A stretch of 64,000 bases of DNA from Blattamonas nauphoetae (GCA_033064195.1 JARBJD010000206.1:1-64000), one strand, 5' to 3'. Positions 1-12,244 are shown, numbered from the stretch's first letter. Translations and numbers: made by a program. Notes: generated by a model from the sequence alone, not told the origin.

Positions 1-116
1 TCCAGAGCTTTGATGAGAGGTGCTGCTGGATAGTCGCTATATTGTTTGACGAGAAGGTCGTAAATCTCCTTCCCGTGCTGATAGTCGATTTTGGTTCTCG
101 TGGTATAAGTTTCCAT
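1..116 (-). CDS. N-terminus of an unrecognised protein, cut by the left edge
   Basis: On the minus strand an ATG at 116 opens a frame that runs without a stop to the window edge (38 codons). It begins METYTTRTKIDYQHGKEIYD and continues with a hydrophilic, helix-like stretch. Nothing contradicts it as the first exon of a gene that continues outside the window. The family is not recognised; the segment is too short to show a domain. The neighbouring minisatellite starts about 250 bp upstream of this start codon, so it would sit in or near the promoter. Confidence 0.45.
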   Translation of the reverse strand, partial: METYTTRTKIDYQHGKEIYDLLVKQYSDYPAAPLIKAL

Positions 117-370
117 GATTAAGAGAAGATATGATGGGGTTGAAATGGATGAGTTTTGCAAGAATGTATATTGGGGACGAAAGGACTTACTGAGAAATCT
201 GCCTTCCATGGCCCACAAGTCTGTGTCATACCTGGAAAGACATTCAACCAACCTGATCTGCTCCTCACATCACTCAACTTGTTGACATTTCACCTCTCCC
301 TTCCCCTACACTCATCAGCAAATGACCTGATTTTTCCCTCTCGCCCTCCATTCGACCTGATTATACCCTC

Positions 371-1740
371 TTCTCTCCACCCATCGCAAATTCACCTCCT
401 TCCTCCTCTCCACCCATCCACAAATTCACTTCCTTCCGCCCTCCACTCATCACAAATTGACCTCCTTCCGCCTCCACTTATCAAATTCACCTCTCCCTTC
501 CGCCCCCCCCTCCACCCATCGCAAATTGACCTCTTTCCGCCCTCCACCCATCGCAAATTGACCTCCTTCCGCCCTCCACCCATCGCAAATTGACCTCTTT
601 CCGCCCCCCTCCACCCATCGCAAATTGACCTCTTTCCGCCCTCCACCCATCGCAAATTGACCTCCTTCCGCCCTCCACCCATCGCAAATTGACCTCTTTC
701 CGCCCTCCACCCATCGCAAATTGACTCTTTCCTCTCCTCCACCCATCGCAAATTGACTCTTTCCTCCCTCCACTCATCACAAATTGACCTCCTTCCGCCC
801 TCCACCCATCGCAAATTGACCTCTTTCCGCCCTCCACTCATCGCAAATTCACCTCCTTCCGCCTTCCACCCATCGCAAATTGACCTCTTCCGCCCTCCCT
901 CCACCCATCGCAAATTGACCTCCTTCCGCCCTCCACCCATCGCAAATTGACCTCCTTCCGCCCTCCACCCATCGCAAATTGACCTCTTTCCGCCCTCCAC
1001 CCATCGCAAATTCACCTCTTTCCGCCCTCCACCCATCACAAATTCACCTCCTTCCGCCTTCCACCCATCGCAAATTGACCTCCTTCCGCCCCCTCCACCC
1101 ATCGCAAATTGACCTCTTTCCGCCCTCCACCCATCGCAAATTGACCTCTTTCCGCCCTCCACCCATCACAAATTCACCTCCTTCCGCCTTCCACCCATCG
1201 CAAATTGACCTCCTTCCGCCCTCCACCCATCGCAAATTGACCTCTTTCCGCCCTCCACCCATCGCAAATTGACCTCTTTCCGCCCTCCACTCATCACAAA
1301 TTCACCTCCTTCCGCCTTCCACCCATCGTGTACCACTTTCCGCCCTCCACCCATCGCAAATTGACCTCCTTCCGCCCTCCACCCATCGCAAATTGACCTC
1401 CTTCCGCCCTCCACCCATCGCAAATTGACCTCCTTCCGCCCTCCACCCATCGCAAATTGACCTCTTTCCGCCCTCCACCCATCAAAATTGACCTCTTTCC
1501 GCCCTCCACTCATCACAAATTCACCTCCTTCCGCCTTCCACCCATCGCAAATTGACCTCTTTCCGCCCTCCACCCATCGCAAATTGACCTCCTTCCGCCT
1601 TCCACCCATCGCAAATTGACCTCCTTCCGCCCTCCACCCATCGCAAATTGACCTCTTTCCTCCCTCCACTCATCGCAAATTGACCTCTTTCCGCCCTCCA
1701 CTCATCACAATTCACCTCCTTCCGCCTTCCACCCATCCCA
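371..1740. repeat. 32-bp minisatellite, about 43 units
   Basis: Near-identical tandem units with the core CTCCACCCATCGCAAATTGA followed by CCTCYTTCCGCC; successive units are spaced 32 bp. Variants change a few bases (CATCACAAATTCACC, CTTCC for CTTTC) and a few units gain or lose 1-3 bases. The plus strand is pyrimidine-rich. Because 32 is not a multiple of three, translation cycles through all three frames every 96 bp, so the minus strand shows long open frames (up to 256 codons) that are by-products of the repeat and not evidence of a gene. Positions 117-370 hold no recognisable gene. Confidence 0.97.
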
Positions 1741-1877
1741 TTCCTCCAAAACTCATCTCATCCGAGTTGAATTCAGTTCTGTCTCCGCTTCTACTCACTC
1801 CTCTACACATCATCTCGTCATCTGGACACAAATCGGAGAATTCGCTGGCGTGGATGCAAGGATTCCTTTTCAACCTG

Positions 1878-2426
1878 TCAAAGCGATGAACTCGTTTGGT
1901 ATCGTCCTGTTGGAGGGAGGCCGGTGAGGCGAATTGACATCAGTGCAGGCAGTGAATTTTCAGCATTTGAAGGAATACCAAGTGATGTGGGATCAAAGAA
2001 CGAAACAACCCACAGCCTCAAATCCAGCCAGCAGCAATTCAATCTTGTCCACACTTGCCGCTGTTTTGTGGATAACATTGACACATGGACATGTTTGTCT
2101 TGCCAAACTATCTTCAGAAGCAGGGAAGACGTCACTGTCCAAAACTCCATCGTCTTTCCCTCATTATCATTCCAACGAATTGATATGAACTCCAAATGTC
2201 TTGTTGTCGATAACACCGCTTCCATAGTCTCTTCATTCTCTCCACCTTTGGAATCGTCTCCTTTCTCCACTCTCTTCCCCACCCACGGAACTGAAGTCAC
2301 GAAGTCTGAAATGGGTTTCGAAACGACATGGGGATGATTAACGAATGCGACTTTGCAAATCACGAGCTGAAGAAACTTGTGATCACTGGGAAGACCTGTG
2401 CACACTGCTTCGTTGGCGAGCAACAA
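1878..2426 (-). other. 182-codon open frame, unrecognised
   Basis: A single open frame on the minus strand with ordinary amino-acid composition (reads ...FVNHPHVVSKPISDFVTSV... and an acidic patch). Part of the plus strand over the same interval is also open, so coding is not proven. It could be a remnant of one of the helical-repeat proteins common in oxymonads, but no motif supports that. Reported because nothing else explains the interval. Confidence 0.2.
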
Positions 2427-2429
2427 TTT

Positions 2430-3180
2430 GTCGAGTCTGACAAGGATTCAGACAGTCTCACTCTCAACGGAATTCACTCGCTGTGACATAGGGTTTTGTC
2501 GATGTTTAATTTCTATTCACTAAATTTGGGATGCTTCTGCATCCTCATTCATCGTCATCCAACTCGTTCTAATTGACACCATGACATGCTATTATCGTCC
2601 TTGCCATCATTTTTCGTCTCTCTCTCTCTCATATCTCCTGCCCCTCTCTCATCAACTTCGATGGCGAAGCACACTTACCATGTTCATGATCCGACTTCCC
2701 AGCTCCAACAAGTCCTCTCAACTGTCTTCCCACAGTGTGAATGTCATTATAACAGCACAGAGTCGTTTTTGTTCCGTCTGAATCAGTTTCTCTTCACCGT
2801 ACATGACTTTCCGGCCATTCTTTTCCTTTCATATTTTCGTCGATTTCTCTTCAATTCTTGCTTTTCTGAATGTTCATCTCGAAATAATGAAAAGATGGAA
2901 AAAATATCGGACAAGAGATTGTCTTGGATAAAAACGAAAAGTTGTTAGGGTTAGAACACCAACAGTGGTGAAATTGGCGAGAGGTATTCACCAAGCAATG
3001 TAAACGTGATTGTTGAGTGTGTTTCGTCTGATATAATGGATCTTGGGAGACGAATTGAAGTGAAAAGCCTGACTGAGTCACAGTGACAGAAACGGCGTGG
3101 TGAGGCTTGGGGTGGGTGAGGATAAACAGGAGTGGTGTTTGGTCAACAAAGAAGTATGGAGTTCGCTTGATTAGAACCTC
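2430..3180. other. No supported gene
   Basis: Only short overlapping frames are seen. The sequence is AT-richer than the neighbouring coding DNA, with homopyrimidine runs near 2610-2650. No RNA gene, repeat or transposon end was recognised here. Confidence 0.5.
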
Positions 3181-3189
3181 TCCCTTTGA

Positions 3190-5680
3190 TTACACACCAC
3201 CAGTCTGTGGTGGAGGCAAGTTGGAAGCGAGGGGTCGGATGTGGTGCGAGTAGAGTGGATTTGAATGAGTAGGTGGAAATGCGGAGAGGTTCGAGGAGGG
3301 AAGGATGGTGTGATGAGGGATGATTGTTTGTTGGAGTGAGTGTGCTCGTGTGACACAATCGCGAACACGAACGATGAAGGGCGAGAGGTGGCGCAGGTGC
3401 GGGAGGTTGAAGAGGGCGGTGAGGAGGGCTTGCTGTGAGAACTGGATGGATGAAGGAAAAATGAGTACCAAGCAAACAACAACGATAAAACAGCGAGTGG
3501 AAAGAAAAATCAAAAACTCCAAATTGTTCGCACACCTCTTCAAATTATTCCATGGCCCATAATCTGTGAAAGACCGGTCTTCAGAAACCCACACAACAGC
3601 AATTTGTCCGATTCGACGGCGCAGTCTCACCATCGAATTCTCCAAGTTTCGTCACTTGTTTTGTTCAAATGTGCATCATCAAGCAGAATGAATGTTGATA
3701 TCTACCTTAATTCCGCCAAGTCGCTTCTCATAAGTGCAATCAATGTTGTACCCACATTCGACGAGAGAAACAACAAAGAGTCGCCGGGATGCTTCATTTG
3801 CACAAGAGGCGCTAAATACGTGTCCAATATCGGCTCAGGTTCGCTGGACATCTGCATTTCACCTAAAACACGCTCAAACGAGACAAGTGACACACCAGGC
3901 GGCTTGTACTTCGAGATCATCACTAAAGCCTGCGATGAATGCTCGTTCAGCAGCTGTGAACGGTTGAGTGTGATGAATTCTGTAATATTCTCAATTGCCT
4001 TCGCGCATTCGAACTCAACGTACAACTGTTTCCGCATTTGTCTTCTCACAACTTTTCCTTCGCCACGTAAGTTCCTGGAAGCACACAATTATAAGAAGAG
4101 CATCTGCTTGATATGTCGTCAGGAGCAGAGGCCAAGGCAGAGGAACAAGAATCGCGTTTAAGATGTGTGCGAACTGTTCATACGAAATGAGGTCCGGTGA
4201 CGACTTGAGCAGAACAGGCAGCGCCGCCAAGGTGGAGAAGGCGATACAGAACAATGTTAGGTATTCGTCAGTTTCTGTGTGAGGGAAGAAGCACTGCGGT
4301 TTCGCCACAGAATCGTTGAATCGTGTTTCCATCAGAGACTCAAACGCGTGACAGTGTTCCAAGTATCCCGATAAGCGTGCCGAATACTTCATGATCCTGA
4401 ATCATACGATGATGGTGCGGGTCCACCAGGTTCATCGACGCTTGAATGGTCGAGATCGTTTTGATAATCCCGAACACCTGTGTCAGCTCCCGACGATCAG
4501 TCATCGTCCCATTCACTGCCAGACCCAATGTGTTGTGCAGATTGTCTGAGAGTAATCCAAGAAAACGAGCAAAAAGACAAACTGACGTTCCTCCACTGAT
4601 AATCCAGGTCCACACATATATGTCACAAACTCCTTCATCAGATTCACTACAATTGAGTCGTGCAGAAGGTCATCCGTTCTTGGCCTGACATTCGAATTCT
4701 GCCAAGATGACGAACCAATGACAACAAACAATGTCCAGGATATTTACATCTAAATCGCTCATCACAGCACAGTCTTGGGCAGGCAGCGCATCCAACTCCC
4801 CATCGTTGATCCTCTGCAGCAGTTGCGGGATGTTTGTTGGGTTGACAGGAATTTGAAGCATCTCCAGCTCGTACCACAGAACTCCCAATGACCAGATGTC
4901 GCTTTTCGAGTTGTATCTGAACTAACGAACAATGAATCAAAAGCCAAGGATACACACAATTGGCCTGTCAGAAGCTCAGGGCTCATGTAGAAAAGTGTGC
5001 CTGTTTTTTTGTGGTTGCCATTTTGAACGAGTGCCGTAGATTCTGCAACTCACCAGTCACCTAGACACACACCCCACATTGAAAGAGAGAACCATCCATA
5101 CCAAGTTTCGCCACTCCAGGGCTCGTCAAATCCACGATTTCTGATTTGATGTCGCGATGAAAACTTATCTGCTTGTGCAGTTCTCGTAATGTTAAAGAAA
5201 TGTGTGTGATGATATCCAAAATTCGCTGAAGAGAGTGACGATATCAGAGACATACCGATTCAACGAGTATGTAGTTCTCTTTCCGGTGCTTCCTAATCAG
5301 CTGGCCCGCATCCCCCGAGTTGCTAAACTCAATCACAACAAACACGCTCTCTTATTCCAACTGAGCACGTCGGAGAAGCGAATGTTTGCGTGGGAGCCAT
5401 GGAGGATGGATCTGCCCCCCTGAGATCTTTCTCTCAATTAACAACACGACTATTCACGATATCACTTACATTTTCCATTACCATCTCGAAGTTTGATCGT
5501 CTTCAATCATCGCTGGCTGAATGTGTTTTTTCTTATCAAGAATTGGACTTATCTGTTTTAGTTGTTCTCCTTCACGATAAATCCCAGACACTGGTTCGTC
5601 TCCGAATTCACATCGCTGGATGGAGCCTCGCGAACTCGGACATTTCAAGCAGCTGATTCTATTACCTTCATTCAAGTCTT
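3190..5680 (-). CDS. Protein kinase with a long C-terminal helical region, spliced
   Basis: Minus strand. Kinase landmarks appear in order once short introns are removed: a hinge (VFVVIEFSNSGDAG, ~5375-5320), the catalytic loop FHRDIKSE (~5160), the activation segment ending GTLFYMSPELL (~5010-4980), SDIWSLGVLWYEL (~4905-4870) and NVRPRTDDLLHDS (~4695-4655). The clearest introns are 30 bp (GTATGTCTC to CTCTTCAG, near 5222-5251), about 36 bp before FRYNSKSDIW and about 48 bp before NVRPRTDD. Downstream frames (4615-3190) give leucine-rich helical sequence typical of regulatory tails. A one-base frame change lies just before the hinge, and the N-lobe before ~5450 is not resolved. No aspartate is seen where DFG is expected under the splicing that keeps frame. 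This may be a pseudokinase or a decaying gene; the kinase fold itself is well supported. Confidence 0.6.
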
Positions 5681-5799
5681 CAACAGCCAGTTCTCCGATC
5701 AGACATTGTCTGGGAGCGGTATTGTTTTAGCAATAGTGGAACGTTTCACGTCCTCCGTGTCTTCGACTCGCTTTTCGAAAACAACAAGGCAGGGACGAA

Positions 5800-7765
5800 G
5801 GGAGGGTGCATCTCAACGCATTATTCCGACCACAGTTTCCACCGATGCATCTTTCGGAAGAACACAGCCGCTGAAAGAGGCGGCGCACTCTCTTTCAATC
5901 AACCAAACCTGATTTTCTTTGAAGACACATTTCGGTGAGAACAAGACTCTAGAGTATTTGGACAATGCGAAGGACTTCGCCTTTAATCTGAACTCACTCA
6001 TCCAATCACCGCGAGCAACAACGTCCACACAAAATGGATTTCGACTCGATTATCCTCCACTCCTTGTCGAACGTCCCAAGCAGCGAGCGCAGAATCCGAG
6101 CCAGCGACGACAAAACCTCATCTGTGAACAGCACCGAGTGATGATAGAAACGAAGCGAGGGACTTCAGGCAGAGCGGCTGAGGCTGCGAGTGGTGGATGG
6201 GAGTGATGGGGAAGAGAGGGCTGAGCAGCGACGGGATCTTCAATTTGGACAGCTCTCGTTCAGTTCGCGCTCTCCAACTTCATTCCCACAAACCACATCG
6301 TTCACCACCTCCCCAACACCACAATCCAATCCACACTTTCCACCACTTAAGTCCTGTGCCGTTGGATGTGAAGTTAATCTACGAAGTGGTCCAGTCCAAC
6401 AACGAGAGAATCGCAAAGTCGCACGCCTCTCTCTTCCGATGCCACATCTGCCAGCACACATCCATCGACGGGGACAACAGCTACTGCAGATCCGTGCCCA
6501 GAATCGCTGGTTCGTTCGTTTTCGGTGGATTTTTGTGTATCAGAAGCAACACAATCGCAGTCGTGAACACTTCTCCACTCAGACTCAACGGGAATGCCAG
6601 TCCCTTTCTCTTTTCTGATCCATCTCCACTCCGCCCCGTCTCCACCCACGGCGACAGAAGGAAGTGCCGGATCTTCGGCCCAATCTGGCGAGGCTCGTGC
6701 TCAGGTGCGAATGTTGGCACCAGAATTGCGAGAGGGTGTGGAATGAACGGCGACAGCGTCAGAAGAAACGACTGCATCAGATCGTCCAGCATCACCAGCG
6801 ACAGATGAACAAACCAGCAGAGTGTTTGGAGAAGCGTCCCAAACTCAATCCGAACAATTGTAGCTCCTCCTTCCGGAAAGAACAACATTCGTCGAGAACA
6901 GCCTGTCCCAATCCAATCAACAAGCAAAGCGGCTGCGTGCGGGGGTTTCGGAAGTCAGAGAGGAAGGGTGGGTGTGGCGAGTGGGGGCAACAGAGCGGTC
7001 CGCTTCGAAGAACGTGTGCAGCGAAGTCAGTAGCTGATTCGCCAGCAAAATGAACTCCGTGCAGATCGAGTTGGTGTGCAGCAGTTTCGACAGCTCCGAC
7101 TGTTTGTCTCCATCCAACGCCAACACAAACTGAAACAGCTCCAATGCACACATCGCACGCAGGCCTTCCTCCACAACTCGCTCCTCCACCAACTCCGAAA
7201 GAGGCTGCGAAACACGAAGCGACGCGTCTTACTCGATCGACGAAGCGAAACTGATCAGCGCCGTCTGCAGTTCAGACAAGAACAGTAGAAAGTCCATCTG
7301 CAACAGCGTTTCCGAGGGCGTTACCAGAACCCCATGCACAACACCTAGCAGTGGCGTTCAGACGGCTCAGCGAGTGCAGAGCAGGGAATACCAGCGACGG
7401 CATGTTCAGCGAGAAGAGAGCGAGCGACGAGTGAAAGAACGACAGCATCGATCGGAAAGAAGACAGAAACGGCTGAACCAGCTCGTCGAACAGCGACACC
7501 ACGTTCGGTGGTGGAGAAGGGACAGCAGACCAAACGACAACAGCAGAGGCAATCCAAAGCTCCCAAACTCCGGTTTTCCGGTGCCATCCACCGACGGACC
7601 GCGGAGAGCGGCCAGAACAGCGTCCAGTGCATTTTCGAGAGACGCGCAGAGGCAACAGCTTTTCGACAATTGCTCCGGCAACATGCGTGCTTCCGAAAAC
7701 AACGGCGAGGGCACATAAGCACTCTGGGCATCGAAGAACACATACTTATCTTTAATCAATTTCAC
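5800..7765 (-). CDS. Helical-repeat protein, unrecognised, frame-interrupted
   Basis: Minus strand. A series of open segments in changing frames gives leucine- and alanine-rich amphipathic sequence, for example ALRAMCALELFQFVLALDG (~7150-7100), VSLFDELVQPFLSSFRSMLS (~7495-7430), IVRIEFGTLLQTLCWFVH (~6860-6810) and EVLSSLARILRSLLG (~6120-6075). The pattern resembles armadillo-like proteins that are abundant in oxymonads, but no catalytic motif is visible. Some frame changes could be short introns; others leave no GT-AG pair, so sequencing indels or decay are possible. The 5' end is placed at the first consistent segment below 7765. It precedes the kinase on the same strand, and the two could even be one transcription unit. 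Confidence 0.4.
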
Positions 7766-7769
7766 TATA

Positions 7770-8930
7770 TTGGTTCCATGAACCGTTTTTTCCTGAAACT
7801 GTGCACATTGTTCCGGAATACGTTGTCTTTTGGATCATTGAAAATTCCGAACAACATTTCTAGAAAATTCCTTCATTCGTGACAACGATATATTTCACAA
7901 GCAGCGAAATCGAAAAAAACGATACAATCAGAAAAGATTGACAAAAACGCACTATTATGGTTTGATCAGACCACATTCCGAGACTGAACGATCTTGTAGA
8001 TCAGAACGTCTGGAATCTCCATTTAGAAATGCAAACAATGTGAATGTGTGAAGGAGAAAAGGATATTTGAAAATCGAAATGTCGCTCGAACTTTTTCCGT
8101 TACGATCTATGATGTCAAAAATATTGACCCATGTTAAGCGGACGGACAAGAGGCCAAATCTGTAGGACAGAGGACAGAGGTCCTGTCCGATTCAGAAAGA
8201 CACCTTTATCTGCCTCTATTTCGTCTGAATTCATCTTCTCTCTGCGCGTCAAACATTCTTTGTCTCCATTCGGACCTGTTCAATGCCAGAGAATGCCTCA
8301 AAACGACTATTGGAATGTATATTTTTTGCTTGGCCTTTTTCTGACACTATAGTGGAGTTTTTCATTCAAAACTCGTTCATCCCCATCTAAAATTGTTGAA
8401 AAGGGTGTGAAAGTGCGTAAAACCCGGTTTGGTGGCGAATTTCGAGCTTCCGGGGTTCTGTCCTACAAACTCCTAATTAGGAGTTTACAGGACGATCGGC
8501 CCAAGAGAGGACAGAGTAGGACAAAATCGGACAAGCACCTTATATTCACACTGTATCTTTCTCTCAATTAGTTCATCCAACTTCTGCAGTTATCTCAAAA
8601 CAGGACAAATCGGACATGTCCTGTCCTGTCCTGTCCTAAGATCTGATCCTCCTCCCCATGTCAAGTTGTCTCTATCACCATTTTTCTTTCAAAGACTCTG
8701 AACCCGCGATTTGAAGGAAGTACTCCATTTAACACTTCTATTGTCTGGAAATGACTCTTTTTTATCACCATTGAAGCAAGATTTATCGAGATCGACGCGA
8801 CTCGGCATTTCCTCTTCTCTTCTCTGACAATGATTACAAACTCAGCTGATAGATGCATCTCGTACAATATCAGTTTGTGTTTCCATTGTTTTTCCTCTTT
8901 TTTCCGTTCACTTCTCTTCATTAGTCTGGA
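7770..8930. other. Intergenic, with a GGACA/TGTCC-rich block and a palindrome
   Basis: No gene was found. From about 8130 to 8640 the pentamer GGACA and its complement TGTCC recur many times, ending in repeated TGTCC units (8617-8640). A perfect 20-bp palindrome, AAACTCCTAATTAGGAGTTT, sits at 8467-8486. The same CTCCTAATTAGG core and the same pentamers occur near 17.82 kb, so this is probably a degraded copy of a small mobile repeat. Confidence 0.45.
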
Positions 8931-8934
8931 ATGG

Positions 8935-9728
8935 ATGACTTGTTCAAATCCAGATTCGATCTGGACCGAAAGGAATGAGATATTGATGATTCAGTATCTC
9001 AGTATGCCTCTCCATTGTTTCGACCCTCATCTTTTTCTATTTCCCTTTCTTGATTTGGAATAGATGTCTTGATCACACTTCACAGACCAAAAAGGCATCT
9101 TCAACACTCTTGTCTTGTTGACCAACGTGGCCATTTCCATCCTCATTATGTTCCTCAGACGATTCCCCCAATATCTAACCGTTACTTGCCTCGCACTATC
9201 TCTCCTCCTCTTCAGGTACTCCTTCTTCATGCTCCCATTCTTCACAGACATGACCAACGCATTTCCACAGCAATGTGTGCTGATATCGCAGTCTTTCATC
9301 TCATTGGAATGACATGTTCATTCGTTGGCAATGACAAGACGCGGCTGAATACCATCATGTGGATCGTTTGGGCGCTCGCCTTTCTCGGCGTTTCCATGGG
9401 TGTGTTCTTCCTCTCTCGCACGTTTTCCAGCTCAAAATGGACTGTTATACCGAATGAACCAATTCCCGTCCTCCGTAACAGGTTCCTGATGAGACTCCAG
9501 CGATCCTGTCCAGCACACACTGATCTCCCCGAAAGTTCAAAAATACCCTATTTCCCAAGCCACAGCTATGAAGACCACAACAAAATGAGCGGTGAAGCAA
9601 GTAATGATCACGATACATCTGACAAACGGATTAACCATCGATCGCCAACTCTAACTCCACAACTCTCTTTCGAGTGTGACGTTCGACACATATGTATACG
9701 GGACACGCAGCGAAGTCGAGATGGATGA
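8935..9728 (+). CDS. Multi-pass membrane protein, three exons, family unknown
   Basis: Exons 8935-9001, 9086-9215 and 9248-9728 join in frame to give 225 residues with no internal stop. Introns are 84 bp (GTATGCC to TTCACAG) and 32 bp (GTACTCC to TTCACAG). At least three strongly hydrophobic segments follow: FNTLVLLTNVAISILIMFL, a stretch ending YLTVTCLALSLLLF, and IMWIVWALAFLGVSMGVFFL; a fourth lies around ADIAVFHLIGMTCSF. The C-terminal ~90 residues are hydrophilic and serine/histidine-rich, probably cytosolic. No family is recognised; it could be a small transporter-like or receptor-like protein. Another ATG at 8931 is in the wrong frame, which favours 8935. It appears intact, unlike most neighbours. 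Confidence 0.65.
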
Positions 9729-10320
9729 AATGGGAAATGTACAATATCAAATACTTACTCTTAAAGTGGATGATCCAACCAAGTCATCAGTGTCACTTGC
9801 AGACTTGTGAAATGTCCAATCGGACAACTTGTCACTCTAATCTGATCATCGCCACTTCATCACGATATTTTTGTCATTTATACTCGCTTTTATACCGTCT
9901 CACCACTCTTTTCTGACGATTTCTCGAATCGTGACTTGAAGATGAAAAATGGGGGAGATCAAAGAGAAAAGTCAATAAAAAAGAAGATTCTCTGTCAAAC
10001 TGTGTCTTTAACTCAGCGGATGTTGTAAGATTAGATTGTTTGGGAACTATACTTTCTCCCCAACCGAGGATCAAGCGTAGTTCTCTGGTCCGATCGACCC
10101 TTTCATCATCTTTTCAACCACTTCATCTCTTTATCCACAAACCTATTTCTCTTGAAACAAATTTTCCCAAAAAAGCTCATAACAAACAGTGAATTGGAGG
10201 ACTTGTAACAATTTTTGATCGAATTGACCAATTGGACAAATTGGAAATCCAATTGGCCAATTCGATCGACCCCCAGAATTGGTCTTTTTACAAGTCTGGT
10301 CACTTGTCATCCCCACCCAA
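9729..10320. other. Intergenic with an imperfect hairpin
   Basis: No gene recognised. An inverted repeat at 10217-10235 and 10249-10267 (GATCGAATTGACCAATTGG against its complement, 18 of 19 matching, 13-bp loop) could form a hairpin. It might be a terminator-like structure, or a repeat end for the downstream gene's promoter. Confidence 0.45.
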
Positions 10321-10325
10321 CCCAC

Positions 10326-11270
10326 TCCAAATGTCTCTTTCACACATGCGATGTCCAATTCTCTCCATCATGTTCCAAATCCTTCAATAGTTGGGCCTTC
10401 ACAAATCCAAACGAAGCCACCAACGGTCCACCCAGCATCTTCCCCCACTCCTGTCATTCTCTCCGTCAACAACCAAAAATCACCCGCAAACTCCCACACA
10501 GCCAGTCCATTCGTGTCTGTATGTGATCCGAACTTTGTTTTTACTCAGCCAATCAACCACAATACGTCGAGACCTCCAACTTCAGGCCCCAATCTCCAGT
10601 CGAAGCTGTTGAGCGAACAACTCTCAAGGAAAGTTCCAAAATGCACAAGTACGAGTCCAGTGCAGGAAGCCATCAAATATTTCTCTGTTAAAGAACTTCG
10701 CAAGAATCGAGAGTGTGTGTCACTTCCAAACGATCAAGCAGACGGGAAAAGAGGAGAGGCATTTCTCAACACTCTCTTCCATGACTCATACTGTCATTTC
10801 ACTGAATGCCTCACTTGCCATTCACGAACAATTCACTCGGCCACTTCGAAACCGGCGACTGGGTGTTATGTATTGACGCGTCCTGCGCGATTGTCGAGGA
10901 AAGCGAAGCCACACCGAAAACATACAGCACCCTCACTCCACAGCAGCTGGCGAGGGAGAAGAAGAGTGGGCGTCCCACAACGCGAAGTTCAGACAATGCG
11001 AACGATCCCTTCAAGTCATGTGCGTATCGACTCATCTACCGCCGAGTGGAGACAGAGCTGGTCACGCAGGATGAGCTGACTGCAGTGAAGAGAGATTATG
11101 AGAGAAGCCTCGATCCTGCACAAGCGCCGAAGATGAATGAGAAGGAGGGAGGGAAGACAGATGGTATGGATGTGGAGGGAGGAGTTAAGAAAGCGGATGA
11201 TGGGAAGGAAAAGGAGAACAGCGGAAAAGTGGAAGAGGAGGAAGAGAAGAAAAAGCGAAGGATAAAGTGA
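10326..11270 (+). CDS. Possible ubiquitin-specific protease, C-terminal part
   Basis: Two plus-strand segments in different frames. The first (about 10326-10800) is proline/serine-rich and ends in ordered sequence (VQEAIKYFSVKELRKN). The second (about 10806-11270) reads GHFETGDWVLCIDASCAIVE and, after a polar insert, CAYRLIYRR, then a lysine/glutamate-rich tail. G-H-[FY]...W...D...V followed by AYxLxYRR resembles the end of the USP catalytic domain, where the histidine is catalytic. The catalytic cysteine box is not seen, so either the frame between 10740 and 10830 contains an intron or the gene is truncated. An indel is also possible. The family call is tentative. Confidence 0.35.
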
Positions 11271-11482
11271 AGTGCAGGAACGCCAAAACGACACAAAAGA
11301 AGATCACTGATTCCACTTTGATGACAACCTCGATGATGGTGTTGTAACAAAATGCGGTGCATTTCCACCAAACTGATCTATCAAATGCGCTCCAAGAAAT
11401 CTCGTTCAGGAGGGAACTTTGCTCTTTCTTCGTTTACAGGCGGCTTGCTGATCCAAAGATCAAATGAATAAAGAACGGCCGA

Positions 11483-12244
11483 GTGAAGAACACGAAAATA
11501 ATGATAGATTCAGTGGAGTACGATGCTTCCCAGGCGACACTTGTCCACAACACACCCTCCTCTGTCAGTTCGGACATGCTGCCCTTCTCCAACCACAACT
11601 TCCCCGTCGAACACCCCGTCGCCCGCAAAGTGCTCGCACGTGCAGTTCGAGAGGGCCACTTTCGGAAGCTTCACCAAACCGGAGTTGTCGTGGCTAACAA
11701 TCGCAAATCACTTCCACCCACAAATTGCAACGAAGAGGAGAGAGTGGGGAGGTCGGTGTTGACCAGCGAGCAGCTTGTGAACGAAGAAAGAGAAAGGTCG
11801 GCGCAGGAAGGGGGGAGAGAGCGAGGGACTGGTGTCTGTCTCGCCATCTCGACCAGCACACATCCTCCACAGACAATCCTCCTTCCTCCTCTCTCGGACA
11901 GCGACAGAACAGTCGAGCAAGACACAAAACGGCAGTTCTTGATTGAGGTTGTGCAGCCAGCCATCTTCACCCGAATCAGACTCCCAAACTCTCTTCCACT
12001 GCATCCGACGAAGGCTGTGTCATCAACTGAAACGTCTCCGCGTGTGCTCCCCCACACAAACGCTCCGGCGTCGAACGATGTGGACGAGAACGACGACGAG
12101 GCGATGGAGATTCTGCTTCGGTCGCCACCAACAACCAGACTGGCCTCTCCAACGAAGGAGAGGGCGGATGTGGCGAGGGCGACGGCGGAGAACGAAGACG
12201 ATGAGCTGGCTGAGACGAGAGAGACGGAGAGGAGCGGACGATGA
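11483..12244 (+). CDS. Unrecognised low-complexity protein
   Basis: Open for 253 codons from an ATG at 11483. It begins MKNTKIMIDSVEYD and contains an ordered piece (EHPVARKVLARAVREGHFRK); the rest is rich in Ser, Thr, Pro, Glu and Asp, ending in an acidic stretch. No domain was recognised. It follows the possible deubiquitinase on the same strand about 210 bp downstream and could be its continuation after an intron. The opposite strand is also partly open, so the confidence is limited. Confidence 0.35.
   Translation: MKNTKIMIDSVEYDASQATLVHNTPSSVSSDMLPFSNHNFPVEHPVARKVLARAVREGHFRKLHQTGVVVANNRKSLPPTNCNEEERVGRSVLTSEQLVNEERERSAQEGGRERGTGVCLAISTSTHPPQTILLPPLSDSDRTVEQDTKRQFLIEVVQPAIFTRIRLPNSLPLHPTKAVSSTETSPRVLPHTNAPASNDVDENDDEAMEILLRSPPTTRLASPTKERADVARATAENEDDELAETRETERSGR

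Noticed and set aside
392-1669. Long open frames on the minus strand of the minisatellite
   Set aside because: They follow from the 32-bp period; all three frames are open with the same repeated peptide, so there is no coding signal.
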